A DNA stretch of 30,399 bases from positions 1 to 30,399 of the forward strand of contig CAYMKI010000022.1 of the NCBI GenBank assembly GCA_964390695.1, read 5' to 3'. The notes beneath the pieces are model-generated. The model did not search any database. It saw only the letters and a list, made by a program, of their open reading frames with translations, and was not told where the DNA came from. The stretch comes from CAWACC01 sp964390695. Its GTDB lineage: Bacteria > Chlamydiota > Chlamydiia > Chlamydiales > Parachlamydiaceae. The first letter of the stretch is position 1, and each line of letters begins with the position of its first letter. The position numbers were made by a program, and so were the translations under genes. Below, piece by piece: positions 21,870-29,638 of the stretch.

Positions 21870-23255
21870 TTATTTTTTTTTATCTTTTAACCCGATATGA
21901 TTCTGAATTTCGCTAGCTATGGCATTAGCCATCTGCTGCACTTGCTTCAATTTTGGGCCTTCTACCATAACTCTGCAAATGTTCTCTGTACCGGAATAAC
22001 GCACCAAAACCCGGCCTGAATCCGCTAAAGATTCTTCCACTTGTTTAATGGCTTTTTTTACAGGCTCTAGAGTATCCAATGGAGGCTTTGAGGCAACTTT
22101 AACATTTATCAAGGCTTGTGGATACTTCTTGAAGATGGAAGCCAAATCCGATAATTTGGAATCGGTTTCAATCATTATCCTGAGCACCTGAAGAGCGCAC
22201 ACCAAACCATCCCCTGTAGTATTGTGGTCAAGAAATATCAAGTGACCGCTTTGTTCTCCGCCCACATTGGCATCATGCTGCAACATCTCTTGAATGACGT
22301 ATCGATCTCCTACAGCGGAGCGGATGACCTCTATGCCCAATTTTTCCATGGCTTTCATAAACCCGAAATTCGCCATTACCGTAGCTACGACACGGTTATT
22401 GCGCAACATGCCTTGCCGTTGCATATCCCTGGCGCATATCGCTAAAATCGTGTCGCCATCTACCAGCTGGGCATTTTCATCCACTAGCACCACGCGGTCG
22501 CCATCGCCGTCCAAAGCTATTCCAATATCGGCCCTGTGGTCGATCACAGCCTTCTGGATCATTTCCGGGTGCAACGAACCGCATTCTAGGTTGATGTTAA
22601 GTCCATTGGGAGCATTCCCATAGACAAATACTTGGGCATCCAACTCGCGAAATACCAGAGGAGCTACCTTGTAAGCAGCTCCATTAGCACAATCTAAAGC
22701 TATCTTGATATTTTTCAAGGACATTTTTCGGGGAAATGTGGCTTTAGCGAACTCGATATAGCGTCCATCGGCATCATTGATTTTGGTATTGCGGCCGCAG
22801 GCATCATCTGCCGGCAAACAATCCTCGAAACATCCCTTAGAGACAAGATCTTCCATTTCAGATTCCCATATATCGGGCAATTTAAAGCCCTCGGAGGAAA
22901 AAAACTTGATGCCATTATCATAAAAAGGGTTATGCGAAGCGGAAATCACGATGCCGGCGTCTGCGCGATAGGCTCTGGTGATAAAGGCCACGGCTGGCGT
23001 GGGCATGGGTCCCACCATCAATGTATCCACGCCCATAGAGCACAGCCCAGCGATTAGAGCATTCTCAAACATGTAGCAAGAAAGGCGCGTGTCCTTGCCT
23101 ATTACAACGCGGTGCTTGCTGTCATGTTTGCGAAATATTTTTCCGGCAGCCCTGCCTAATGCTAGCGCGGTCTCTACAGTCATCGGGCTTTGATTTGCTC
23201 TTCCCCGGACTCCATCCGTGCCAAATATTTTTTTTTTGCTTGGGGATTGCGACAT
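21870..23255 (-). CDS. glmM: Phosphoglucosamine mutase
   Basis: A 461-residue enzyme interconverting glucosamine 6-phosphate and glucosamine 1-phosphate for UDP-GlcNAc synthesis. Signature features are IFGTDGVRG near the N-terminus, the phosphoserine loop ISASHNP (S107), metal loop ALDGDGDR, sugar-binding GGEQSGH, and phosphate-binding VRYSGTEN near the C-terminus. The open frame begins at an ATG at 23267, but the ATG at 23255 has GAGG 6 bases upstream and gives the usual N-terminus, so I prefer it. It is the first gene of a glmM-glmS pair (15 bases apart), which couples the two steps on either side of glucosamine 6-phosphate. Upstream is a divergent gap with a perfect TATAAT. Confidence 0.96.
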   Translation of the reverse strand: MSQSPSKKKIFGTDGVRGRANQSPMTVETALALGRAAGKIFRKHDSKHRVVIGKDTRLSCYMFENALIAGLCSMGVDTLMVGPMPTPAVAFITRAYRADAGIVISASHNPFYDNGIKFFSSEGFKLPDIWESEMEDLVSKGCFEDCLPADDACGRNTKINDADGRYIEFAKATFPRKMSLKNIKIALDCANGAAYKVAPLVFRELDAQVFVYGNAPNGLNINLECGSLHPEMIQKAVIDHRADIGIALDGDGDRVVLVDENAQLVDGDTILAICARDMQRQGMLRNNRVVATVMANFGFMKAMEKLGIEVIRSAVGDRYVIQEMLQHDANVGGEQSGHLIFLDHNTTGDGLVCALQVLRIMIETDSKLSDLASIFKKYPQALINVKVASKPPLDTLEPVKKAIKQVEESLADSGRVLVRYSGTENICRVMVEGPKLKQVQQMANAIASEIQNHIGLKDKKK

Positions 23256-23595
23256 GGTGAACCTCATAAGAAAATGCCATTATATATTTTGCCCCTCGAC
23301 TTTGCAATATTATACACACTCTTTACCCCAACAACCTGAAAATTTTTGCCGGCTGCATCCTTGTGTACTACAAATCCAATAACCCTGAACCTAACCTAAT
23401 CGCGTGCGATTGGAGATTGTAGGTTTTGAAAAACAGCCTTATTGAAAATACGGCTATCGACGCAATCATGAACGATAATTTTTTATTTTAAACCCTTTTA
23501 TAGAATTCTATTCTCTTGACTTTTAGTTAAAAATACATCATCATTTATTTATCCATAAGACTCTATAAATTAGCTACAGGAGCTCTAAGTTAAAA
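23256..23595. other. 340-base divergent intergenic region between glmM and pcnB
   Basis: I see no gene. It holds the glmM promoter candidate on the minus strand. On the plus strand TTGACT (23516-23521) is a fair -35 for pcnB, but the matching -10 position (about 23539-23544) reads CATCAT, so the pcnB promoter is uncertain. No riboswitch or small RNA structure is evident. Confidence 0.5.
23309..23314 (-). promoter_or_regulatory. -10 element of the glmM-glmS promoter
   Basis: TATAAT on the minus strand, preceded by TGTG. No good -35 lies at 16-18 bases. Transcription would start near 23302, about 47 bases before the favoured glmM ATG. Confidence 0.4.
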
Positions 23596-24870
23596 GTGCA
23601 ACCTAAAGTTTATACTGAGCACAGCATCGATCCAAAGTTAATCGATCCAGATGCCCTTTTCACTATTAACAAATTAAAGCAAGCCGGTTTCGTCGCTTAT
23701 CTCGTCGGAGGCGGAGTCCGCGATCTTCTTATCAACAAGACCCCCAAAGATTTTGATATTTCCACATCTGCACTACCGGAACAAGTCAAGCAGCTTTTTT
23801 CCAGACAATGCCTCCTCATCGGCAAACGCTTTCGCTTGGCGCATGTACGCTTTGGTCATAAAATATTGGAAGTCTCAACCTTCAGGTCAGGCGAAAACGA
23901 CAGCGACCTGATCCTGAGAGACAACCAGTGGGGGACACCTGAGCAAGATGCTTTGCGGCGGGATTTTACTATCAACGGTTTGTTTTACGACCCTACCAAT
24001 CACACCATCATTGATTATGTGGGCGGATGGGAAGATATCCATAAGCATATATTAAGATCTATTGGCGATCCGTGTGTGCGCTTCAAACAAGACCCCGTGC
24101 GGATGCTCCGCCTGCTCAAATTCCGCGCTCGATTTGGCTTCAATATCGACGCGCAAAGCCACAAAGCCCTTATAGACTGCAAAGAAGAAATCATCAAAAG
24201 CTCTCCGGCAAGAATATTAGAAGAAATTTTACGTATGCTCGAATCAGGGTCTTCTGCCCCATTCTTGAGTTTGATTCACGATGCCGGCCTGTTGGAGCTG
24301 TTATTCCCTACGCTTTTGCATTTTTTAGATGGACCCAAAGGCGAGGAGATTTTTCAGTATCTCAGAGCGGCAGACAAAATCAATCAAAGCAACGCTAAGA
24401 GACCTCTGGACCGCTCGGTGCTGATTTCCTGTTGGCTCTTTCCTATACTTGAAAATGAAATTCGCACGCAGTATCTCTCTAAGAACTTGCATCCGCATAT
24501 AGGACAAATTATGCTGCTGACTTCATCTCTGCTGCACGCCTTTGTCACCTCCTCATTTCCGCATTTTCCCAAAAAGATAAGTTCTATGAGCAGTTTTATT
24601 ATGTCCACACAATATCGGCTCACTCCCTTGTCGGGGAAAAAGCACGTGCGCCCTAAACTGTTTCATATTAAAGAGTTTGGCGCTGCCATCCAATTTTTAA
24701 AGTTAAGAGCCCTCGTGCATGAGGAGCTCATGGACATCTATTCCACCTGGAACAACCTCTACAAGCAGCATTCCAAACACCATGAACACAGGCATCACTC
24801 CCCTGCACCCCGCCGAGGGGAAAGAAGGATACATGAGAGCGAAGACGAAGACTTTGAAGACATGCCCTAA
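23596..24870 (+). CDS. pcnB: Poly(A) polymerase I (nucleotidyltransferase family)
   Basis: A 424-residue polymerase that adds 3' A tails to RNA and so promotes decay. It has the class II nucleotidyltransferase head: LVGGGVRDLL (37-46) and PKDFDIS with catalytic D52 and D54. The segment LLIGKRFRLAHVRFG (73-87) is the signature that separates bacterial poly(A) polymerases from CCA-adding enzymes. RRDFTINGLFYD and DPVRMLRLLKFRARFGF complete the core. It starts at GTG (23596) with AGGAG 13 bases upstream, a long spacing; no other in-frame start is visible. The C-terminal tail is unusual: a His-rich stretch (KHHEHRHHSPAPRRGERR) ending in acidic residues (ESEDEDFEDMP). Chlamydia has a pcnB copy next to lpxB, matching the order here. 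Confidence 0.9.
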   Translation: MQPKVYTEHSIDPKLIDPDALFTINKLKQAGFVAYLVGGGVRDLLINKTPKDFDISTSALPEQVKQLFSRQCLLIGKRFRLAHVRFGHKILEVSTFRSGENDSDLILRDNQWGTPEQDALRRDFTINGLFYDPTNHTIIDYVGGWEDIHKHILRSIGDPCVRFKQDPVRMLRLLKFRARFGFNIDAQSHKALIDCKEEIIKSSPARILEEILRMLESGSSAPFLSLIHDAGLLELLFPTLLHFLDGPKGEEIFQYLRAADKINQSNAKRPLDRSVLISCWLFPILENEIRTQYLSKNLHPHIGQIMLLTSSLLHAFVTSSFPHFPKKISSMSSFIMSTQYRLTPLSGKKHVRPKLFHIKEFGAAIQFLKLRALVHEELMDIYSTWNNLYKQHSKHHEHRHHSPAPRRGERRIHESEDEDFEDMP

Positions 24871-24917
24871 AAGCTATTCCACCATTTTCATCTAACGCAA
24901 ATTATCTACGTGTTGAC

Positions 24918-25691
24918 ATGTATGAATTAAATGAATTACAAGGCCAAAACGATTTGAAAATTTATTGGCGCGGACCTGGCTTTGCTAACGGCCCCGCTCC
25001 AGCTGTAATTTATTTAGCACTCTCGGGTCCGGACAGTCTTCTGCTTGATCCCATCAATCAGCCCGTGGAAATGCTTCTCAAATATTCCTTCAATGTCATT
25101 TCATTTACACTGCCAGGCCATTATCCAGGCATGGATTACAAAGAAGCCATGAAAACCTGGTCGACGGAACTGCAAAAAGGCTGCAATTTTATCGAAGACT
25201 TCACCACCAAAGCCATCCAAAATATTGATTTTCTGGAGCAAACCCAACGGATTTTGCCTCAACCGATAGCAGTTATTGGATTATCGCGCGGAGCATTTAT
25301 AGCAGCGCATTTGATGGCCAAAGAAGAGAGGATCGGGCTCTATTTAGGTTTTGCCCCCTTGATTGACTTAGCCTCTTTAGACGAATTTCATGTTTTAGCT
25401 TCTTCTGCCCTAACGGATGCCTTGCACCTCAAACAACTGCAAGATAGCCTATCTCTGAAGACCTTAAAATTTTATATCGGAAACAGAGATTTGCGGGTGG
25501 GAACAGCCGAATGTTTCCATTTAGTTGAAACACTGTCGGAAACCGCCTACCAGAAAGGCCTGCGCTCCCCCCAAATCGAAATGGTCATCTCCCCTTCCAT
25601 CGGTCACAAGGGACACGGGACCTCTCCACAAACTTTTCAAAATGGAGTCGATTGGCTCGCTTCTAAGGTGCGCCTTTCTTCCTCTCCTTAA
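24918..25691 (+). CDS. Alpha/beta hydrolase
   Basis: A 257-residue hydrolase with a complete apparent catalytic triad: S123 in the elbow IGLSRGA, D191 in YIGNRDLRVGT, and H230 or H233 in IGHKGHG. LALSGPDS (34-40) fits the oxyanion-loop region. It has no signal peptide, so it acts in the cytoplasm or is secreted by another route. The substrate is unknown; the fold covers esterases, lipases and peptidases. The ATG at 24918 lacks a clear ribosome-binding site and follows pcnB after 47 bases, so it may depend on transcription from pcnB. A second ATG at 24922 is out of frame. Confidence 0.8.
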   Translation: MYELNELQGQNDLKIYWRGPGFANGPAPAVIYLALSGPDSLLLDPINQPVEMLLKYSFNVISFTLPGHYPGMDYKEAMKTWSTELQKGCNFIEDFTTKAIQNIDFLEQTQRILPQPIAVIGLSRGAFIAAHLMAKEERIGLYLGFAPLIDLASLDEFHVLASSALTDALHLKQLQDSLSLKTLKFYIGNRDLRVGTAECFHLVETLSETAYQKGLRSPQIEMVISPSIGHKGHGTSPQTFQNGVDWLASKVRLSSSP

Positions 25692-25844
25692 CCCCCTCAC
25701 ATAAATCATAGTACATTGAATTACAGCATCTTATGCACTATGTCGGATAAGTACATAATTAAAAACACCCTAAAATACATATAAACAATATATTTAATTA
25801 ATAGTTTTTTAATTATTATTTTTCTAATTAATTAAAATAAATAT

Positions 25845-25850
25845 TATAAT
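25845..25850 (+). promoter_or_regulatory. -10 element upstream of the coiled-coil protein gene
   Basis: A perfect TATAAT in a 150-base tract that is almost pure A/T, about 50 bases before the ATG and 18 bases before a strong ribosome-binding site. No convincing -35; the upstream A/T tract could act as an UP-like element. Confidence 0.4.
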
Positions 25851-25898
25851 GAGTTTATATTACTATTTATCATCATATATTTTCAAGGAGGAACTTAT

Positions 25899-26720
25899 AT
25901 GTGTATACCATTAGGATCTATCATTAACTCATTAAAATCATGCGTTGATTCGTTAAAAACTTGGAATGAGGTAAACAAAACCGAAGAAAATCAGCAGCTG
26001 GTGCAGGTCACCGAAAAAGTCACGATCATATTGGAAACCTCACAGAGCCTTTATGCCCTATCTTCCGAAATATCTGAGGTAAAACCCCTGAATGCGGATG
26101 ACCTAGATCAAACACTGCAAAAAATGGAAGAAATCTCCAAAAAATTTAAAACTAAAGAAGCTCAATCAAAGGAATTAAAATCAGTGGCTATGTCCATGGT
26201 CGAAGAGTTTGAGTCTCTAAAAGAAGAAATGCACGAGAAAGCTTTGGTTGTCAAAGACTTAATTAAACCTGAGATCGAAAAGTCTAAAAAAATTTTAGAC
26301 AACTTAAAACAGATGAAAGAGCAAGCCACAAAGATGTTGACACCTGAAGAAAAAAAACAAGCCGAGACGTTAGAAGAACTGATTAACGAAGAAATCGAAG
26401 AATTCAAAGAAGATGTCACCACTTACTACAAGTCAGCCATGTTGATTACTGAAACCCAAAGATATGAAGTAGCCGATAAAATCAATGAACTGGCCGGAAA
26501 TGATTTTAAAGGGCGCGCTATAGCTAAAACATCTGAGATCATCTATGGAATCAGCACCAAACTAACGAGAGTGTCTCCCGATGATGATGCCAACATCAGA
26601 GCTGGATTTAAACTCAATCAGATCAAAAACAGCTTCTTCACCTCTTTAACGGACTTTATCAAAGAACCTAAAAAATCCGTGGAAGAAGTGATTGAAAACT
26701 TGAAAAAACCATCTGAGTGA
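25899..26720 (+). CDS. Coiled-coil protein of unknown function (273 aa)
   Basis: Unrecognised. From about residue 20 to 190 it is Lys/Glu/Leu-rich with continuous heptad-like spacing (for example KKMEEISKKFKTKE-like segments and SMVEEFESLKEEMHEKA), that is, a long helical bundle or coiled coil. About 195-273 is a mixed helical domain with GRAIAKTSEIIYGI. There is no signal peptide and no bilobed hydrophobic domain as in Inc proteins. AAGGAGGA is 8 bases before the ATG, the strongest ribosome-binding site in the window, and a perfect TATAAT lies upstream, which suggests high expression. It sits alone between two gaps. It could be a secreted effector, a chaperone-like protein or structural; the sequence does not decide. 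Confidence 0.75.
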   Translation: MCIPLGSIINSLKSCVDSLKTWNEVNKTEENQQLVQVTEKVTIILETSQSLYALSSEISEVKPLNADDLDQTLQKMEEISKKFKTKEAQSKELKSVAMSMVEEFESLKEEMHEKALVVKDLIKPEIEKSKKILDNLKQMKEQATKMLTPEEKKQAETLEELINEEIEEFKEDVTTYYKSAMLITETQRYEVADKINELAGNDFKGRAIAKTSEIIYGISTKLTRVSPDDDANIRAGFKLNQIKNSFFTSLTDFIKEPKKSVEEVIENLKKPSE

Positions 26721-26784
26721 GTGTCCGACCTGTATTCCTAGACCGTTCAATCCTGATTAAGATGTCTCAAAAACACCGTTAATC

Positions 26785-26815
26785 GGGCAGGGGCAAGCGC
26801 AAGGGCAGGGGCAAG
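26785..26815 (+). repeat. G-rich direct repeat, GGGCAGGGGCAAG twice
   Basis: The 13-mer GGGCAGGGGCAAG occurs at 26785-26797 and exactly again at 26803-26815 (period 18). Four runs of at least three G (GGG, GGGG, GGG, GGGG) separated by 2, 9 and 2 bases fit a G-quadruplex pattern on the plus strand. It contrasts strongly with the AT-rich surroundings. Confidence 0.65.
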
Positions 26816-26966
26816 GAGATCAATTATGCAAGAGGTCTAAAATTGCAAAGTCGAGTCCACCTATATTAGCTAAATATTTTCTCGTTTGTAATACCATAAT
26901 GGAGTATAATTATAACTTAATACACCTAGACTTTAAGATATTGTGAACTCTAATGCAGTGAGATGC

Positions 26967-26997
26967 TATACCCTAACAACCAGAAATTTAGGGTATA
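26967..26997. repeat. Perfect 10-base inverted repeat upstream of glycosyltransferase gene
   Basis: TATACCCTAA (26967-26976) and TTAGGGTATA (26988-26997) pair perfectly around an 11-base loop, about 65 bases before the ATG at 27064. No T tract follows, so it is more likely an operator or 5' leader hairpin than a terminator. Confidence 0.6.
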
Positions 26998-27063
26998 TAT
27001 CTATATAAGGAATTTCTTCTGCAGGGAAAAATATGGCAAAGTCGAGATACAGAAGGTTAAAGT

Positions 27064-27771
27064 ATGAATTTAAAGTACTCCGTTGTTGTTCCTTTAAAGA
27101 ATGAGGAAGATAATATCCGGGATTTGGTTCAAGAATTAGAACCCATCATGCAATCGCTACAGAACCCCTGGGAGCTGATATGCGTTGAAGACGGTTCCAC
27201 AGACAACACGCTTGCCATCCTCAAAGAACTAGCACAGAACAAGCCCTATATCAAAATTGTGGCGTTTAACAAGAACTATGGCCAGTCCAGCGCATTTGAT
27301 GCCGGCTTCAAACTAGCTCAAGGCGAGTTCGTAATCACCCTCGATGGCGATCGTCAAAATGACCCGGCCGACATTCCAGCCATGCTTCAAGCCATCGGTA
27401 ATGGCGACATGGTATGCGGTTTTAGGCAAAAACGTCGCGACTCAGTTGTGAAGAAAATCACTTCGCGCTTAGCTAATTTTGTCCGCAGCAGAGTCTGTGA
27501 GGATGGAGTGCAAGATACCGGGTGTTCCTTGAAGGTGTACCGAACCGAAAGCTTGCGAAAAATTAAAATGTACCAAGGGATGCATCGCTTTCTACCCGCC
27601 TTATTTAAAATTGAGGGCTTTAGCATCAAGGAAATGCCTGTCAACCACCGAGAAAGGACCAAAGGTCAGACTAAATATAATTTCTTGAACCGTTCATTTA
27701 ATACCATTGCGGATATGTTAGCTGTGCGCTGGATGAAAAAACGTCATTTGAATTATCAAATTAAAAAATAG
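27064..27771 (+). CDS. Family 2 glycosyltransferase (dolichyl-/undecaprenyl-phosphate sugar transferase type)
   Basis: A 235-residue GT-A glycosyltransferase: VVVPLKNEEDNI (7-18), VEDGSTDNT (41-49), GQSSAFDAGFKLAQGE, and the metal-binding LDGDRQNDP (93-101, DxD-like DGD). QDTGCSLKVYR and HRERTKGQTKYN close the acceptor side. These are the hallmarks of DPM1/ArnC/GtrB-type enzymes that move a sugar from a nucleotide donor to a polyprenyl phosphate. It lacks the two C-terminal membrane helices of ArnC/GtrB, so it must act as a soluble or peripheral enzyme. GAAGG is about 7-8 bases before the ATG. The LAB_N gene follows after 2 bases, so it opens an envelope-lipid operon. The sugar is unknown. 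Confidence 0.87.
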   Translation: MNLKYSVVVPLKNEEDNIRDLVQELEPIMQSLQNPWELICVEDGSTDNTLAILKELAQNKPYIKIVAFNKNYGQSSAFDAGFKLAQGEFVITLDGDRQNDPADIPAMLQAIGNGDMVCGFRQKRRDSVVKKITSRLANFVRSRVCEDGVQDTGCSLKVYRTESLRKIKMYQGMHRFLPALFKIEGFSIKEMPVNHRERTKGQTKYNFLNRSFNTIADMLAVRWMKKRHLNYQIKK

Positions 27772-27773
27772 CC

Positions 27774-28469
27774 ATGACGGAAGCCTTAAGAAATTTGCTT
27801 TATCCCTTGGGATTTATTTCCTCCTTAGCTTTTACGGCACGGTTTTTGATTCAATGGCTGAATAGCGAAAAGCAACGGCAAAGCGTCGTCACGCCACTGT
27901 TTTGGCAGCTGTCCTTGCTGGGCAATGTCTTTTTGTGGATCCATTCTATCATTCAACTTCAGTTGCATGTGGCTATGATCCAAGCCTGCAATGCCACGAT
28001 CTCTTGGCGCAACTTGAATTTCATGCGGCCCGCGCATAAAATAAGGCGCAAAACCACTGTGATTGGAGTGATGATGGCAGGCTTAGCCGGGACAATGGCA
28101 TTATTCCTCCTGCAGTTAGGCCAAAACCATGATATCATCCTGTTTTTTCGCAATCCCACTTGGCTAGAAAGCGTTTCTGGCAGCCCTGTATTTTGGGGAT
28201 GGCACCTCTTAGGCATTGCAGGCCTTGTGCTGTTTAATAGCCGCTTTTGGATCCAGTGGTGGTTGGCGGAAAAAAAACAGCAAAGCTATCTAGGGCCTTC
28301 TTTCTGGTGGATGAGCTTGGCCGGCGACATAATGTGCCTTGCCTATTTTGCGATGCTGGGCGATCCGGTCAATTTCATAGGCCCTGCTTTTGGCTTGGTG
28401 CCCTATATTCGCAATTTGATGCTGATCTATAAAAAAACACCCTCACAACCTGTAAGAAGTGAATCGTGA
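27774..28469 (+). CDS. Duplicated LAB_N-domain membrane protein (lipid-A-disaccharide synthase N-terminal-like)
   Basis: A 231-residue membrane protein made of two copies of the small LAB_N domain. RFLIQWLNSEKQRQSVV…FWQLSLLGN (23-51) matches RFWIQWWLAEKKQQSYL…FWWMSLAGD (157-185), and each copy has about three membrane helices, with a single extra helix (about 96-115) between. In Chlamydia, as I remember it, this region is the N-terminal part of a fused LpxB of about 607 residues; here it is a separate gene of 231 residues followed by an LpxB of 390 (sum 621). The ATG is 2 bases after the preceding stop, and its TGA overlaps the LpxB GTG by 4 bases. Its biochemical role is not established; it probably handles a lipid-linked substrate or anchors LpxB. 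Confidence 0.88.
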   Translation: MTEALRNLLYPLGFISSLAFTARFLIQWLNSEKQRQSVVTPLFWQLSLLGNVFLWIHSIIQLQLHVAMIQACNATISWRNLNFMRPAHKIRRKTTVIGVMMAGLAGTMALFLLQLGQNHDIILFFRNPTWLESVSGSPVFWGWHLLGIAGLVLFNSRFWIQWWLAEKKQQSYLGPSFWWMSLAGDIMCLAYFAMLGDPVNFIGPAFGLVPYIRNLMLIYKKTPSQPVRSES

Positions 28470-29638
28470 AAAGTGACTCATTATCCGCATTTATCTTCGC
28501 CGGCGAAAAAAGTGCCGATCTGCATGGAAGCCACTTAATGCAGGCCTTGAAGGCTCAAATACCCCAGATCTCTTTCTCTGGCGTGGGAGGCCCTAAAATG
28601 CGGCATCAAGCTCTTGAATCTGTTCTGCGGATGGAGGATTTTGAAGTGATGGGCTTTACCGATGTCCTGATGGCGCTTCCGAAACTGATGAAACACTTTT
28701 ATCTGCTGAGGAACGAGATTGTCAAAAGGCAGCCGGCTTTAGTCATTTTGATTGACTATCCAGGATTTAATCTACGGCTGGCCAAAGCACTCCGCCGCCA
28801 AGGATACCAGGGAAAAATCATCCAGTATATCTGTCCTAGCGTTTGGGCACATGGTCAAGATAGAATTCAACAACTAGCAGATTCCTTTGACCTGTTGTTG
28901 ACGATCTTGCCTTTTGAAGCCAGCTATTTTAAAAATACCGCCTTACAAGTTTCCTATGTAGGCAATCCCCTTGTAGAGCTGCTATCTCAATATTCCTATC
29001 AAGACCATTGGAAGGAGCAGTATGGGATCTCCAAATCCTCTCCCCTTGTAGCCGTATTTCCCGGCAGCCGCTCCAGCGAGGTAAAGCATAACCTGCCCCT
29101 GCTCTTAGAAGCTGCGGTTTTACTCAAAAAAGAGTTTCCCGATATGCAAATCGGACTGTCCTGCGCGCATGACCTGACCGCGCATTTAGCAGCCGAATTA
29201 GGTGCTAAGACGCCATTTCGGTTAGGCCAAGATCTCTTTCTTATACGGCCGGAACATTCCTATGAATTAATGCGCGATGCGCGTTGCGCCATGGCGAAAT
29301 CAGGAACCGTGTGCTTGGAATTGGCCCTGCATGCATGCCCTACCGTGGTCATTTACTATCTCTCGGCCTTGAACCGCCTGTTTGCCAAATATTTACTTAA
29401 AGTGAAACTGCCTCATTATGCCCTGCCGAATATCATAGCAGGAGAAAGAGTCTTTCCTGAATGGATCGAACAAGACCTCACCCCGCAAAATATCTACACC
29501 ACTCTAAAACCTCTAGTAGAGCCCACATCCGCAAGAAATTTATGCTTAAAAGGCTGCTCACAAATTAAAGCCGTATTAAGCCTCCATACCGCTAGCCAAT
29601 CGGCCGCTCAAAAAATCAAGGAAACACTGGCATGCTAA
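28466..29638 (+). CDS. lpxB: Lipid-A-disaccharide synthase
   Basis: A 390-residue GT-B glycosyltransferase (family GT19) joining UDP-diacyl-glucosamine and lipid X into the tetraacyl disaccharide of lipid A at the inner membrane face. Motifs: AGEKSADLHG (12-21; usually AGExSGD), GVGGPKM, EVMGFTDVL, LIDYPGFNLRLAK, YICPSVWAHG, YVGNPLVE, FPGSRSSEV, and AKSGTVCLELAL in the donor site. Length is that of an ordinary stand-alone LpxB. It starts with GTG at 28466, overlapping the previous stop by 4 bases (GTGA), so it is translationally coupled. The acyltransferase gene overlaps its end by 7 bases. The Gly-to-Ala change in the first motif (SAD for SGD) is a small deviation in an otherwise complete enzyme. 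Confidence 0.95.
   Translation: MKSDSLSAFIFAGEKSADLHGSHLMQALKAQIPQISFSGVGGPKMRHQALESVLRMEDFEVMGFTDVLMALPKLMKHFYLLRNEIVKRQPALVILIDYPGFNLRLAKALRRQGYQGKIIQYICPSVWAHGQDRIQQLADSFDLLLTILPFEASYFKNTALQVSYVGNPLVELLSQYSYQDHWKEQYGISKSSPLVAVFPGSRSSEVKHNLPLLLEAAVLLKKEFPDMQIGLSCAHDLTAHLAAELGAKTPFRLGQDLFLIRPEHSYELMRDARCAMAKSGTVCLELALHACPTVVIYYLSALNRLFAKYLLKVKLPHYALPNIIAGERVFPEWIEQDLTPQNIYTTLKPLVEPTSARNLCLKGCSQIKAVLSLHTASQSAAQKIKETLAC

Larger units (their letters stand above)
26721..27063. other. 343-base intergenic region with repeats and hairpins
   Basis: I see no gene. It contains a stem (26752-26760 with 26779-26787, CCTGATTAA/TTAATCGGG, one G-T pair), a G-rich direct repeat (26785-26815), a -10-like TATAAT at 26905-26910 followed by TATAAC, and a perfect 10-base hairpin (26967-26997) ahead of the glycosyltransferase gene. 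Confidence 0.55.

Noticed and set aside
22294..22623. 109-codon plus-strand open frame
   Set aside because: Antisense of glmM, whose conserved DGDGDR and substrate motifs cover this stretch.
26785..26815. Start of a CRISPR array
   Set aside because: Only two copies of a 13-mer with a 5-base spacer; no further units and no cas genes.
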